Part shown: piece after piece, positions 1 to 17,450 of the stretch
How the letters are laid out: each line of letters opens with the position of its first letter
Numbering within the stretch: position 1 is the first letter of the stretch
Program-made: the position numbers and the translations under genes
Notes under the pieces: model-generated
Told to the model about the DNA's origin: nothing
Databases searched by the model: none
Seen by the model: the letters and a program-made list of their open reading frames with translations, nothing else
Assembly: GCF_958295425.1 (NCBI RefSeq)
Contig: NC_081143.1
Location: 19,692,686-19,756,685, forward strand
Origin: Solea solea
Lineage: Eukaryota > Chordata > Actinopteri > Pleuronectiformes > Soleidae
Direction of reading: 5' to 3'
Length of the DNA stretch: 64,000 bases

Positions 1-2718
1 TTTCCTCCATCATCATCAGCTTATCATATCCCTGTCATTAGATTAGGGCATTAGTTAACTCCCCCGTGTTGCTGTGTTTTACATGCATCTTTAGTTTTTC
101 CACTTGTAACTTCTGCTGGGATTCATACTTGTTTCTCTTCTCATCTAGCTTGTTGTTGTTTTTTAAACTGCAGTGATTTCATCCCACGTTTGCATGCTAG
201 TTGTGAGTGGATGCATGTCACGGTATATTGCAGTAAAGAGAACAACCTTAGCCTTGTTTTTTTTTGGTCAACATTCATTTACACATCAATTCCTTTCAAA
301 TCATTCTAGCAGTCTTACCTTTTTGCAGAAACATTTTTATGAATTTCTCACCATTCTCGCTTACATTAATTGTGTGTAGTCTTACAGAACATGTTTTGGG
401 GTTTTTTCCCAACAGCTTCTATATTTGTGATTTTAACAGAATCAATTTGCAGCATATATTCTAGAGTAGCATGTCAGTTGATTGTTTTGAAGCAATTGTG
501 TGTTCATATATGGATGTGGAGTATGCTTCAGTATCACCTTAAGATAAAAATGAGATGTTCTTACTGCTGACTTGTTTGATCTTGACAATGGTTCCGTCCT
601 TTGAGTCTCTACAACAATCTTCCTAAAAATTCAGCTTTACCTCACTGCCGGCCACAGCTATCACCTTTGTAAAGACGACAATTAAGTGCAGTATTGTGCC
701 AAACTGAACTTGCAGATGGTGCTTTTAATTCCCTTATGAACCTCAACTACAGTTGTTTTCAGTTTATTGTAATTTACTCAGTGCAGTTGGACCTTTTTAA
801 AGCTCCAGTGTGTAACTTCTGTTGCCAAAACACTGCTTGTGTCGCAACCACTACCACCACCACCCTTCCCCCCATCAGTTGTGATGTATAATGCATCATG
901 CTTAATCACCAATAAAAACATAACTCCACTTTACTAAGATACACAGAGTGAGTTGTGTGGACCCATTTTGAAACCAACATTTGTTTATATTGACGGGTTA
1001 CAAACTACAGCTTTGAGCTGTCTATGGGGTTCGGAAAATCGAATTTACTTTTTACTGCCATTGATGATATTTATCGTCTTGTATGGGTTGAAAAGGCCAT
1101 TAATTCTAACTTCCATCTAGTATAAAATAATTGTTATTTTATAAAGGTGCAGTAATATGATACAATCAGCTCAAGAATAACTTCATGTCTTCACTGTCCA
1201 AAGTTCTGCAGTTAAATGTGCAGCGACATTATATTGGGTGCTCCACTGGTCATATCATGAATACACAAGTGCTTCAAACTGAAAAAATGTGTTCATGCTT
1301 TATAAGAATGTTAGCTGCCCTGTAGCTACTGCTGTCCTTCAGGATGACATGCTGGTCTGCACAAACTAGCTAGTTAAGAATGATAGCTGTGTGCAGCCTT
1401 TGGTTTTTCTATCCATTTACATGGCAATGTCCTCCAGTCTGCTTTATGGTGTGCACATTTTTTTTCTTTTTCAAAAACTTTACTTTTTATGGGCAATCGG
1501 CATGAAGCAGCAAAATGTGGTTTCTCTTCACTAAGCCGGTTGATTGGCTCTTAAAAAGAAAAAAGTGTTATATTTCTGCTCTATTTGGAATATTTGCATG
1601 CTCTGGATAACTCACCTTTGTCAACAGTTAGGGAAAGATGTATATTTATTCTGTTCTTTCTATTGTCTATATCAGTCATTCCAGGGCCCACTTTGAAATC
1701 TGAAAGTCCTATGAGGCCCACACAAACCTTAAATTACCCGTCCGATCAACACAGGTTCAATAATTCCCATAAATATTGTCTTCATGTGAACATGGGGATA
1801 CAACATGTCAGTGCAGATTCATAATTTATCCACTTCACTTTATTTCTGAATTGTCAACCCATCCATATGGTTATTACAGCTGTGCTCCATCAACATGAAT
1901 AACAATCTACAGATTAAAAATAACATTACCTGCAAATACTGAAATGTTAGGCCCGTGTGCTGACTGACTGACACTCAATCATGCCATTCACTTGCATATC
2001 AGCTTCAAATCATGAATTCTGGTGCACATATTAAAATCAGTGTGCTCAGTGTAATATTCTTCTTAAAATGTTTCATAGATATTTTACAGCAATTTATAAC
2101 TTAATCACAAAACTGCAAATTGAAACCATTTATTTATAATTAATGACTTTTATGGCCCACCTGCAGTACTGTTATGGCCCACTAAGGGGCAGCATGTGAC
2201 ACTTTGGGAATGGCCCTTCGAGATATTTTAATGTACACCTAAGCTGGTCATATGAGATGTTTTTTTTAGTAACACAGAAAAGACAAAAGTGTTTAGCTGT
2301 AGCATTGATGGTGCTTCCCGTATCGTACCAGTTTCTGTCTGTGGGATTTTACGTATGAACATTCAAAGTTATAAATACATCATTAGAAATAAAATGTGAC
2401 AAGAGAATGAACAAATCTTAAAATAATTTCTCAAAAATGCCTTTTAAAAGGATGCTCAGAATTTGCAGTACATTTTTATAATTCTACCAAGTCTACTACG
2501 AGTTAAATGAGACCAAAGGCTGCACACTACTTTGTCTGTAGAACACTTGCATACTTACATAGCTTATATAAATGCTGCTTTTGCATGCTTGCTTTTCAAC
2601 ATCTGCATTTGGCTCATTTTTGTTGTCTTTCATTTTGTCCCCTCCCTTCTCTCTCTTTTCTAAATTCTGACTTGTGAAACTGTTTCTCCTTGTTTTCTTT
2701 TCCTATGCACCTTTAAAG
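1..2718 (+). other. clta: clta intronic sequence upstream of the microexon
   Basis: No exon could be recognised here. By position this is intron of the clathrin light chain A gene whose later exons follow at 2719 and 4227. I searched by eye for the 18-residue neuronal exon that precedes the 12-residue one in mammals and for the heavy-chain-binding exons and did not find them, so they probably lie left of position 1. The stretch is AT-rich with scattered short homopolymers and one possible old transposon (about 1670-2225). Confidence 0.5.
1670..2225. repeat. possible degenerate hAT-like MITE
   Basis: The left edge reads CAGTCATTCCAGGGCCCACT and the right edge reads CACTTTGGGAATGGCCC, which resemble imperfect inverted ends of the teleost hAT-type non-autonomous elements that start with a 'CAGTGGTTCCCAAA'-like terminus. 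'Ggcccac' words recur inside. No clean 8-bp target duplication was seen, so this is a weak call. Confidence 0.25.
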
Positions 2719-2754
2719 CACACACATTAACCATCCTTGCTACCGCCTAGACCA
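2719..2754 (+). CDS. clta: clathrin light chain A, 36-bp neuronal-type microexon (12-residue insert)
   Basis: This microexon encodes THINHPCYRLDQ once the flanking exon bases are included. That matches the 12-residue insert (TNINHPCYSLEQ type) found in the neuron-enriched splice form of vertebrate clathrin light chain A. It is preceded by a pyrimidine-rich stretch and AAAG, and followed by the donor GTTAAGTA. The phase fits exactly: one leading base, eleven codons, and two trailing bases that complete a Gln codon with the first G of the last exon at 4227. It is 36 bp, the same size as the mammalian exon. In mammals inclusion is neuron-specific; here that is inference. It is far too short for an ordinary ORF scan. 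Confidence 0.85.
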
Positions 2755-4226
2755 GTTAAGTAAAAACATAAAACCCCAGAACCTCCAAATAACCTATATA
2801 TTTGACAGGGGGTAGATAAAGTTCTTTGTGTGTGTTGGATCATGATGCCTTGCACAGATAACCCAGTTTATTAGCCCCTCAGTTAGATCCACTGCCTAGA
2901 TGAAGGTTTGGTTAAACTGTCCCCTCTGTGGTGTTGTGGCCATTTAAGTCCCTTGTGTTTTGTAGATGGTTGTGACAGTGAATGATCATTGGCTTCTCAT
3001 CCCCCATTTTGCTTTTGTGTATTGTGCTGTTTGTACAGGTTGGGCGGGGACTATAAATCAACCTCGTAAATAGACTTGAAACGTGGCAGTGGAATTATCA
3101 TATTTTGTGGGTTGGGTGTGGAGAGGGCGTTCATTTGTTTTGCCATAATCTGTGGCTTGCATTTCAAAACGTGTTGTGTTGGTGGCACTGATCCCATTTT
3201 TAAATTATCGTTTTAATGTTTTCTTTCTTTTCTTTTTTTTTTTTACTTTACATATGTGGTTACTAAGTCCTGTAGTGCTGATCCAAATTTTTAGTTTGTA
3301 AACTCCTTAGCTGTCACCAAAAACACATTCATTTGTTCCACAATGATGACACATGAAATTAAAGTAGATGCCTTCTTTGGTGCCATCGCCCCCCCCCCCC
3401 CCAAAATAGCCTGCTTTTCAGCTGCAGCAAATTGCATGGCCCAGTAGTGCTTTACAGTTCTTTTGAGCTTGGTTTAAAAAAAGGAATTTCTTCTTATTGT
3501 TCCTTTTTATTCAAGAACAAGTATGAGAATGAACTCGCCAACTCTATACTTGGTTCTTGTTGAGGAAAGAGAACACTGTAAATCTGCGACTTCAGGGTGT
3601 ATGTGGGAAAACCACCCTCACTCACCTCTTAGCAGAAATGCCCTTTTTACAAATGCTTATCAGACTTAATTATTAGCATCACCTTTTTTTTTTTACTTCA
3701 GTTTATTTTCTCCTTGGATTTCTCATCAGTGTTTTATATGTGTCACTTCTCAACGTTGTGAAGAGTTAAAAAATGAATATGTCAGCAGAGTTGGGGGCAT
3801 GTCACAGGAGGTGAAACTGTTGTAGTGGGCTTCTTTTTGAAAGACGAGAGTACACATACGTGTCTGTGGGATTGTTGGACTGTCTTGCCCTGATGAAGAC
3901 TCTGCTGAACCAACAACTATAAAACTACAAAACTTGTATAACAACTTGTATATCAAGAGTTAAACTAATACAACCTGTGCTGAGATTACATTACATTGTT
4001 TCCACGCTGTCATTTTCTAGTCAGTCAAGCTGACAAGTCAACACTGTTAAGGGCCTGGGGCACCATGCAGTTGTTCTACTTTTTTTATGAGAACATAGTT
4101 GTTGATGATCAGCAGAGGATTGTCAGGTATGTACATACAGTTTGTCTATGTTTACCTTGCTTCTCCACCCACTGATTGTTCTCTTTTGCGTGTCCTCTCC
4201 TTCTCCTGTGAACCTGTTGCATGTAG
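2755..4226 (+). other. clta: clta last intron
   Basis: Non-coding stretch between the 36-bp microexon and the terminal clta exon. It holds short homopolymers (poly-T near 3230-3243, a C run near 3391-3402) but no recognisable gene or complete transposon. The acceptor is the GTAG immediately before 4227. Confidence 0.6.
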
Positions 4227-4398
4227 GGCGGCTGAGGAGGCCATGATTTCAGATCTGGATGAGAACAACCCCGGCACAGAGTGGGAGCGTGTTGCTCGGC
4301 TCTGCGACTTCAACCCCAAGTCCAGCAAGCAGGCCAAAGACGTGTCCCGCATGCGCTCGGTGCTCATCTCCCTGAAGCAATCTCCGCTCGTCCGCTAG
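4227..4398 (+). CDS. clta: clathrin light chain A, terminal coding exon
   Basis: The exon encodes the C-terminal 57 residues of a clathrin light chain, from RAAEEAMISDLDENN to the stop at 4396-4398. The PGTEWERVARLCDFNPKSSK segment and the final SLKQSPLVR are diagnostic for the light chain C-terminus; 'RVARLCDF' and 'ISLKQxPLV' favour the A over the B paralogue. Clathrin light chains coat the triskelion hub and regulate coated-vesicle assembly in endocytosis; this tail lies near the trimerisation end. The exon starts at 4227 after an AG, and its first base completes an AGG arginine codon (phase 2), matching the microexon upstream. Only the 3' part of the gene lies in the window. Confidence 0.93.
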
Positions 4399-5350
4399 GC
4401 AGCCAAGGCTGCTTCCGTCATCATTCCATATCATCCTCTTATTACCACACACAACCAACCAACCCAACTACTGATGTCCAATTGTCTATATTCTCAAGAC
4501 AAAAGGGGCTTGAACCTCATCTGTTCCTATCTGTTTGCCACACATAGCCCCCAAAATATTTTTACCTGTGTGGAGTGGACCTCTATAGACTAGTCTGATC
4601 CTCTTCCTTGTTGTATAAAATGATCCGGACATGATTGAGTTTATGCCAGAAATAACCATGGTTGGTGTTGTTGAGTAAACGTCTGTAAGGGTAGTGGGTT
4701 GGACCATTAAAAGGGAAGGGTTGATGTTTGTTTTGGCCTATAGCTACACTAAATCCTTGTCCCTCATGGCCCCGAAACAATATCATTCCCATGATGCTGT
4801 ACTCTTAACTCTTTACCCGTCAGTCTTATGAGTCTTTATTGGTGTTGAATTGATTTAATCACCTTTTTGTCCTCCCAACACATCTCCTCATCATTTCCCA
4901 TCTTTACAGAAAAGTATTGAAGGATTTTTGTTGTGTATTTTAAGGACCAAACTACAAGAAAACTGTCCTTTTTTGAAGTGTGTGTATGCGTGCCCACTTT
5001 CATGTGTGTGGAGTCTGCTTGTGGTATGTTGTGTTAAATTTTCCAATCTATGCATTTCCTTTTGAAGATCCTCCCTCTTCTCCAGTCAGGAACTGAACAA
5101 AGTCCAGTCATTACAACATATGTAACCTGTTAGAATGTGTGTTTAAACCTCAAACAAATGTGTGTATGAACTGTGTGTACCTTTGTACATATACAGAAGG
5201 CAATATATATACAGAATATAAAACATTTGTCACTGAAATTAGACAGTTGTGGTTTTAAAGAGAACTAAATATCAGCCAGCTGTTGCTTGACCATGTGTGA
5301 TCATTGTCCTTTTGATTTCAATATCATTAAACGTTGAATGAAATTCATTG
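4399..5350 (+). other. clta: clta 3' untranslated region
   Basis: AT-rich non-coding sequence following the clta stop codon. No other ORF of substance lies here. The extent is inferred from the first good polyadenylation hexamer (ATTAAA at 5326-5331). GT-rich words near 4978-5185 are simple-sequence UTR content. Confidence 0.6.
5326..5331 (+). terminator. clta: clta polyadenylation signal (ATTAAA)
   Basis: ATTAAA is the common variant poly(A) hexamer. It is followed within about 25 bases by TG-rich sequence (ATTCATTGTCCTGTCATG) suitable as a downstream element. No AATAAA occurs between the stop codon and this point. Confidence 0.5.
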
Positions 5351-5459
5351 TCCTGTCATGCTTCAACTTGTCAAAAGGCATAAATTAAATATTTTGTTTA
5401 AGAAGTATTTCAAGAGCTTTGCAGAGCACTGTTACTGATAGAGTTTTGTCTTATACACT

Positions 5460-5960
5460 TCATGTCAAGACTGACAGATAGATAGATAGATAGATGGGTA
5501 CATACTGGGGATTAACGACGTTACGTAATTTATTACCATTTTTACGTAATTGTAATCCGTTACATTATTGGGAGAAAATGTGTAATTGAATTACAGTTGC
5601 TTTTGGAAATTTCCATGACTACAGATTTAGTTGCATTTTAAAAATCGCAGCAAAAGCTCGGATTTATCAAATCAAAGGTTTTATTCATATCAACGGCCTC
5701 CTTCTAAAGCCGACACTTGATTGTCTCTCTCTGGTCATGTGCCATTCTGCCGCAGTCAGTCAGCAGCAACGATGTCGGAGGCGCACAAGACATTCCTGGG
5801 TTGGAAATACATAAAAACACTTCATACAGACAGAAGATAAGGGCCCAGACATTTTAGTACAATGCAAAGAGTGTTGGCCAGTCGATTTTGAGGACACACT
5901 TAAAGCTACGTAACCTACTAGCTGTAACTAGCAAGCACTTACATACAATAAAATGGGGAA
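5460..5960 (+). mobile_element. relic DNA transposon with a decayed BED-finger-like ORF start
   Basis: After a short GATA microsatellite (5474-5496) comes 'GTTACGTAAT...GTAATCCGTTACATTA', the kind of terminal sequence seen in teleost hAT-type elements. Further in, at 5772, an ATG opens MSEAHKTFLGWKYIKT before a stop. A shifted frame downstream gives ILVQCKECWP, which resembles the CxxC of a BED zinc finger at the start of hAT transposases. Frameshifts and stops show it is dead. The family assignment is inference. Confidence 0.35.
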
Positions 5961-6503
5961 GAAGTGCCAACCTTTGTGTGTCTTTTCATGCCTAGCAGGT
6001 TAAATGATATCATCTTTAGTTTCTGATGCAAGAACAGTGTACAACGAAGTAAGATGTAACCTAACCATTAGTCTCAAACATGATATAGTTTTTCCTCGAA
6101 GCGCCACCTGGTGCAATCTTTATTAGTTTATCTGAGATTTTGAAAAGATTAGACAAGGTAAGACTCAAAATGGTTAAACACATAAGAAGATTGACTTTTA
6201 AACAGCTTCATCTTTATAATTTTGGTCCATTTTATAGAACATTAATGCCATCACTTATCTGGGTAGTCATATGAAGCGCTATTGTCTAAGTTGTGCACAC
6301 TTGTCATCACTTGTATCATGTTTTCCACATCCTGTACACATATAATGCAACGAACACATTCATTATAAAAAAGCATTCAAATCTGTTCAAACATCTTTAA
6401 AGGGCTTTTTCAGGGTGTGCTTGCGTGCGTGAGTGATGTGTCAGAATTTTAAAAAGGTGATAACAGCAGGTGTCTGTCTTTCGTCAGCTCTTTACACCTT
6501 GTC

Positions 6504-6673
6504 ATTGGTCTAGTGTCAGGAGAGAGAGAGAGAGAGAGAGAGGGAGGTGGAACCCTTTTAACTGTTCCACCTTCTCAACATAAGAGGGAAGCTCACTTTA
6601 AAAGCGCTCACATTTCACTCTGTGAGACCTGCAAGACGGTTTGCTGTCACTCATCACTTCTCCACGAGCAAAG
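6504..6673 (+). promoter_or_regulatory. putative promoter/5' leader of nans copy 1
   Basis: The 170 bases before the nans copy 1 start contain an inverted CCAAT box (ATTGG, 6504-6508), a (GA)n tract (6520-6542) and a TTTAAAAG at about 6597 that could act as a weak TATA-like element. There is no upstream exon evidence. The transcription start is not determined. Confidence 0.3.
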
Positions 6674-12150
<5,477 letters not shown>

Positions 12151-12900
12151 CAGATCTTCCACCATGATTCGGAGAGACAGGCAGACAGACAGACAGAGAG
12201 GGAAATAGAAGGACAAACAATGAGGGAGAAAGAGTGGCAGACAGGTAGAAGATAAACAGGCAGTGTGTCAACAGAAAGAGACACTGTAGAGAGAAAGAGT
12301 CTGTGTGACACCCTGCAGACAAAGGGTTTGATAAAGAGAAAGACAACAGTTTCAGTACTGTTAAAGAAAGGCAAAAATTACCCCATGTGATGCTGTTTAC
12401 TATCAGGGGGTGTGCTGGTGTGAAACGATAGTTAAAAGCAGTTTGATTGTGGGGTGTCATGTTAAAAGGTCTGTTTCCGAATCATTTTATAACAGTTATA
12501 ACAAGTGCGCAACACAATTACTCTAAAAATGAAAGCCCATACAATCATCATTATGCTGTATGCTTCTCTATCTTCTGCATTCAAAATAATAATCTTAAAT
12601 AACTAACTACAAATTAATAGTTGAATGACTGCTTTGTGTTTTGCTCTGTGTAAACATGATAGCCCACATGCAAACACGTTTGTGCAAAAAAACTAAAAAG
12701 GTGGCTTGTGATATCATTTTGCATTGTCACCACTGTTTTCTTTATTCATAACATTGAGCAATGGTAATAATTATTCTCTTTGTTATCAACTGTGCCTAAA
12801 TATGTATACTGATGTTTGGGGAAATTTACAATTAATTACAAAAAATGTATCACTTTTCTGTGTAACTTTGCAAATAAAAAGTCTGACATTTTAAACAACT
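12151..12900 (+). other. nans: 3' untranslated region of nans copy 1
   Basis: Starts with a purine-rich CAGACAGACAGA tract and continues AT-rich to the AATAAA at 12873-12878. No other ORF stands out. Open frames on the opposite strand here are low-complexity Ser/Leu/Cys shadows. Confidence 0.6.
12873..12878 (+). terminator. nans: polyadenylation signal of nans copy 1 (AATAAA)
   Basis: Canonical AATAAA about 720 bases after the stop, followed by GTCTGACATTTT. It separates copy 1 from the copy 2 promoter about 450 bases on. Confidence 0.6.
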
Positions 12901-13149
12901 CTCTATTCTAGTCCTACATCATTGTTGCTGTCCTGTCTGAGCACTATGTTCAACAGTTTACCACAGAATAATAACTCATGATGTCTTTCAGATATTAACT
13001 TGGTTTTCAAGCCCATTTACTGACATGTTTTCGCGTTTTTATATGAAATTATAATGTATTATGTATTTGTTATTCATATTTATTTATATAGCATAATATG
13101 GAAACATAAAGAGCAACCGAAAAGAGAGAATAATGAAAATATTAATCAG

Positions 13150-13335
13150 AAAGCTTTTACGTTGAACTACAAAAGCGGAAGTGCTGTCTCACGTACAGGA
13201 TGTGCAGCTCTCTGACTGGTCCGGTCGCTTCTCCCACTCCTCAGACGTACAGCTGACTCCCTCCTCTGTCCAGTCGTGTGTTAAATACTTACTTTCTCTG
13301 GTCGTTCCTCGGTCTTTATTAATTCCATCAACAAA
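13150..13335 (+). promoter_or_regulatory. putative promoter/5' leader of nans copy 2
   Basis: The ~185 bases before the copy 2 start are locally CpG-enriched relative to the surrounding AT-rich DNA. They contain GCGGAAGTG (about 13175), an ETS-type site, and a pyrimidine-rich stretch. It is TATA-less as far as I can see. Its separation from copy 1 (about 1.2 kb from stop to start) allows independent expression. Confidence 0.35.
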
Positions 13336-16300
13336 ATGCCTTTAAAGTTTGAGCTGTGTCCTGGTAGAATGATCGGCGGCAACCATCCGTGCTTCATCAT
13401 AGCGGAAATAGGGCAAAACCACCAGGGAGACATTGAGATTGCCAAGAAAATGATCAAAATGGCAAAGGTAATATAACCACACTGAACGACGACGCATAGA
13501 GATACTTGTTTCCCTCTTTCAGCATGTTTGTTATCTTAAACAGCGCGCACAGCAGGACACAACGTCTCATTTTGTAAAAATTCACTTTAAAAAGTGCAAT
13601 TTATATTTGAATATGATATTATACACAGCTACAGTGTCCTCGTGTACCTTTAACGTTTTTATTTTAATTGTAATGTGATTGTAAATTGACTTTTTGTGTA
13701 AAGGATATTGATATTGAACCATATTGTAGAATATTATAAAGTGGAATTTGTTTTTTAAATGTATACATGCCACAGAATAACTCTACCATGCTGGTGTAGT
13801 TGTAGTAAAGCTCCTGTACATGACATGTTTTTGTTCATTCCTCCCAACTGTATTTGATTTTTCATCTGACAGCCCAATAATATAACTATTCTAAAAATTA
13901 GGGGTAGGAATCACATAGTGAGTACCCCACAATACGCTATAAGCGGTCCACGATACCAATAATATCACGATACGGCTCTGTGATAATCAATATATTGCAC
14001 GACAATCATGTCGCGATACGTCACAATATCTAACTGTCTAACTGAACAAAACGAAACGTCCATGAAAAGCTAAAAGTGCAAGATTTCTCTATTTATTCAC
14101 AACATGGAGAACATGAAGTGCATAAAGTCTACTTATTGAACGCGGATGGGGCATCTCTTAGCGTAGCTTTCTCTGCCATTATCCCACTGTAAACTCCCTC
14201 TTCTTCAGCCAGGTACCTTCCGCCCATTAGTAGTATCACGTTTTAGACTATGCCATTCATGTGACATAATGTGAGTTTTAAAATTTAAACCAGCCATTTC
14301 CAATTGATTGATTGATTGATTTTTTTTATATATATATATAAATCACAATTTCATGTTTCCTGTTCCCCAGGAAACATGACTGCTCTGGACGACCCATTAT
14401 TAATTGACCCATAAATTATTTCCATGCTTCATCTCCGTTTTTTTCGGCCCCCACTTACTGTACAGTATATCCACCTTCACAGGACTGTGGGGCTGACTGT
14501 GCCAAATTTCAGAAGAGTGAATTGGAGCATAAATTTAACAAGCAAGCCTTGGAGCGGACCTACACTTCCAAGCACTCTTGGGGAAAAACGTATGGTGAAC
14601 ACAAGCGCCACCTGGAGTTCAGCCATGAGCAGTACAGGGAGCTGCAGAAATATGCTGAGGAGGTGGGGATCTTCTTCACAGCCTCAGGGATGGATGAGGT
14701 AAGAAAGATGGAGAGGCTTCATGACGTTTCAGTCAAGCTCAGGTTTATAAGTGTGAGTTTAAAGCTCCAGTGCAGAACCACTATTGCCCCCTGTGGACAT
14801 CTCTGAGTAATTACAAAAACTCACACACGGATAGAGAGAAAAAGTGACAGAAGCTGAGCGGCAGAGTTTATCCTACAGTACTTTAGTAAGTTGTGTGTTG
14901 TATACCTGTATTTTACCGTAGATTTAGTTGTCCAGACTGCATCCTTTGCACATGCACACGCGTAGTCAGTTGATGGGAGCACTGTTGCTGGAGCATGTAT
15001 TTTCAATATCAGGAAATCTTGTATATGAGAAGCTAAAATCATTATAAAAAATATGTGCTTCTTAGTGTTTTCGTAGTGCTGCTGTATGACGCTTTACTTT
15101 AACTCTGTGCTTCTTGCCTTGCTTTCTCCGTCATGACATAAAATGTGTCACTGACACGAAAACAAAACAAAAAACAACAAATTTGACAAAGGTTTGAATG
15201 TAACAGACATTCCTTTATATTTGAAACGTTATGCACTACAGCTTTAACCACAATCTTCTCTGACTTTAGATGGCAGTGGAGTTTCTCCATGAGCTCAATG
15301 TGCCTTTCTTCAAAGTGGGATCGGGAGACACCAACAACTTTCCATACCTGGAGAAGACTGCCAAGAAGGGTGAGCATCGCCTGGTCATTATTCACAGTCA
15401 TAAACACGTGAATGATGTGGATGTATTTTATACATAGACTGTATTTAAAAAAAGTGAACAGTGAAGCCCAGGGAGTAGGACAACATTTGCAGTTAGCCAT
15501 TAAGGGGCAACTCAAAGAGAACTTTGCGAGGAAGTCTATAAATATCAACTTTTTTTTTTCATTCACTAATGATCATTTTAATAATTGATTAATCTGTCTG
15601 TCGAAAAAATGTACGTGTACATAATTGCATGCTTCTTGGTAATAAAATGTAATGACCTAAACTTTGTTCTGGGTGTGGATGAATATTCTCTGAATGTCTT
15701 CTCCGTGGAAACTGGATTCACACACAAATGGTTGCAATGCGGAAGTGGAATATCTGGACAACATGAGAACATTTGGACAATTCGAACCAGATCAATGACT
15801 TTATAAAAAAAAAGACTTGTGTTGATTATAAGCAGAGATTTGCTTTGCATTGACATGACTTTATGAATTGCTGCAGCTCTGAAGGTAAGAAGCGTTGCGT
15901 TGTAACGATCAACTTGTTGCCGTTGTGTTTGTGTGTCTCAGGACGTCCCATGGTCGTGTCCAGTGGGATGCAGTCCATGGATACAATGCGCCGAGTCTAC
16001 AAGACTGTGAAAGAACACAACCAGAACTTTGCAATCCTGCAGTGCACCAGCGCCTACCCACTGGAAGCTGAAGACGTCAACCTCAGCGTGATCAAGGTAA
16101 GACGAGTAGAACAGGTGTCTCCTCCCATGTGAGTCATCATGCAAATATTTCATCTTTAAATTGCTCTTTGTGTTAGAGTCGGTAGAGTGATCACTGTAAA
16201 CAGAATAGCCTTGGATTTTTCTTTTTTAGAAATGTTTCATTAAAATGCTTTTCACTTAATGTTAATAACCCTACGTTATTAACATTATTAACTGTAGCTA

Positions 16301-16692
16301 GAAGCTGATTCTGACATACAAGCATTATGACACATAACATTTATCATCACTTATTTACTCAAAACAGGAATACCAGAAGGAATTTCCTGATATTCCCATT
16401 GGTTATTCCGGCCACGAGTCTGGGATTCATATTTCTGTGGCAGCTGTGGCTCTTGGAGCAAAGATTATCGAGCGCCACATAACCTTGAACAAGACGTGGA
16501 AGGGAAATGACCATGAAGCCTCACTGGAGCCGTCTGAGCTGACTGAGCTGGTCCGCTCTATCCGGCTCGTTGAGAGGGCAATGGGTAACGGCGTCAAGCA
16601 GATGTTACCCTGCGAAAAGCCATGCCACGATAAGGTGACATATACTCTTTCTTCAAATGAATATACGAATAATCACAAGAGTTAAATATGGA

Positions 16693-16774
<82 letters not shown>

Positions 16775-17450
16775 TATAAAAGTATATAAAACTGTGTCTA
16801 GTAGTGTTCAACATGCGTACTGCTATCCAAATTCAAGCAATGGTTGAGATTTCCAAACAAGGCTGTCGTTGGTTGCCAGAAGTGTTCATGCGTATACCCA
16901 TACATATCAAAAACTGTCCCACCTTATGTTTTATTTTTATAAATAAGCCTATTTAGTTAATTTTCACATGTCGGCAACATGTGGAGGGGATTAAATCAAC
17001 CAACATACCTCTCCACTTTCATCTACATTTTGCATCTCCAATGTGGACACTTGTTTTGCTCACCCATCTCGCTGTGTTATCGTATGACATAAACATGAAC
17101 GATCGCTAAAGACATATCATGGTTATTTTATGCCTTAAATTGTACATTTTTACACAGTGTATCGTTAAGTTTGTGCTTTTAGATCAATAACACTGTCATT
17201 TGACCTCTTCCCCCCCCCCCCCCCCCCCCCCCCCCACCAGTTGGGTAAATCGGTGGTAGCCAAAGTGAAGATCCCCAAGGGAACTGTCCTGTCTCTAGAC
17301 ATGTTGACAGTGAAAGTGGCCGAGCCCATGGGCGTCACAGCGGAGGACATTTTCCAGCTGGTTGGTAAGACTGTGACGGAGGACGTGGAGGAGGATGAGA
17401 GCGTTGTGCCGGCAGTGGTGGACAGTTATGGAAAAAGGGCTAAATGCTGA
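13336..17450 (+). CDS. nans: N-acetylneuraminate-9-phosphate synthase (sialic acid synthase), tandem copy 2, canonical form
   Basis: Coding exons: 13336-13467, 14483-14698, 15270-15369, 15942-16096, 16368-16634, 17241-17450, all GT/AG; 359 residues, the same length as human NANS. Exon sizes match copy 1 exactly for exons 1-5. The catalytic barrel keeps EIGQNHQGD (residues 24-32), KFQKSELE, KVGSGDTNN (131-139), STGM/SSGM-type loop, GYSGHE (H217) and ERH (H238). Exon 6 encodes the SAF/antifreeze-like domain (LGKSVVAKVKIPKG...) and ends GKRAKC. It makes Neu5Ac-9-P/KDN-9-P for the CMP-sialic acid pathway. Exon 1 differs from copy 1 at only one residue of 44, and exon 2 at about 12 of 72. This is the better candidate for the ancestral enzyme and resembles the 'SAS-B'-type gene from which type III antifreeze proteins are thought to derive. 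A run of 26 C residues sits just before the exon 6 acceptor. Confidence 0.95.
13895..14050. repeat. degenerate dispersed repeat with CACGATA words, nans copy 2 intron 1
   Basis: Repeated CACGATAC / CGCGATAC / ACAATATC words ('cgataccaataatatcacgatac') are typical of a widespread teleost hAT-type non-autonomous repeat. Ends are not well defined. Confidence 0.4.
16097..16182 (+). promoter_or_regulatory. conserved intronic element, start of intron 4 of nans copy 2
   Basis: Partner of 8452-8540. It keeps CAGGTG, TGAGTCA (16130-16136) and ATGCAAAT (16139-16146) in the same order and spacing. It begins at the exon 4 donor. Conservation stops abruptly after GTTAGAGTCGG. Confidence 0.55.
16691..16778. 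repeat. (TA)n microsatellite, nans copy 2 intron 5
   Basis: About 80 bases of alternating TA, starting ~57 bases after exon 5, the position equivalent to the longer (TA)n in copy 1. Confidence 0.9.
17210..17235 (+). repeat. 26-nt poly(C) tract forming the polypyrimidine tract of nans copy 2 exon 6
   Basis: An uninterrupted C26 run lies directly before ACCAG at the exon 6 acceptor (exon starts 17241). It takes the place of the usual U-rich polypyrimidine tract. Exact length is likely to vary between alleles and may include sequencing error. Confidence 0.9.

Noticed and set aside
1..2718. The 18-residue neuronal exon of clathrin light chain A
   Set aside because: Looked for a VADEAFY-like codon string and found none; it likely lies upstream of this window.
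15099..15566. 155-codon minus-strand frame across nans copy 2 exon 3
   Set aside because: It overlaps a real exon in antisense and the rest is intron; no recognisable domain or splice logic.
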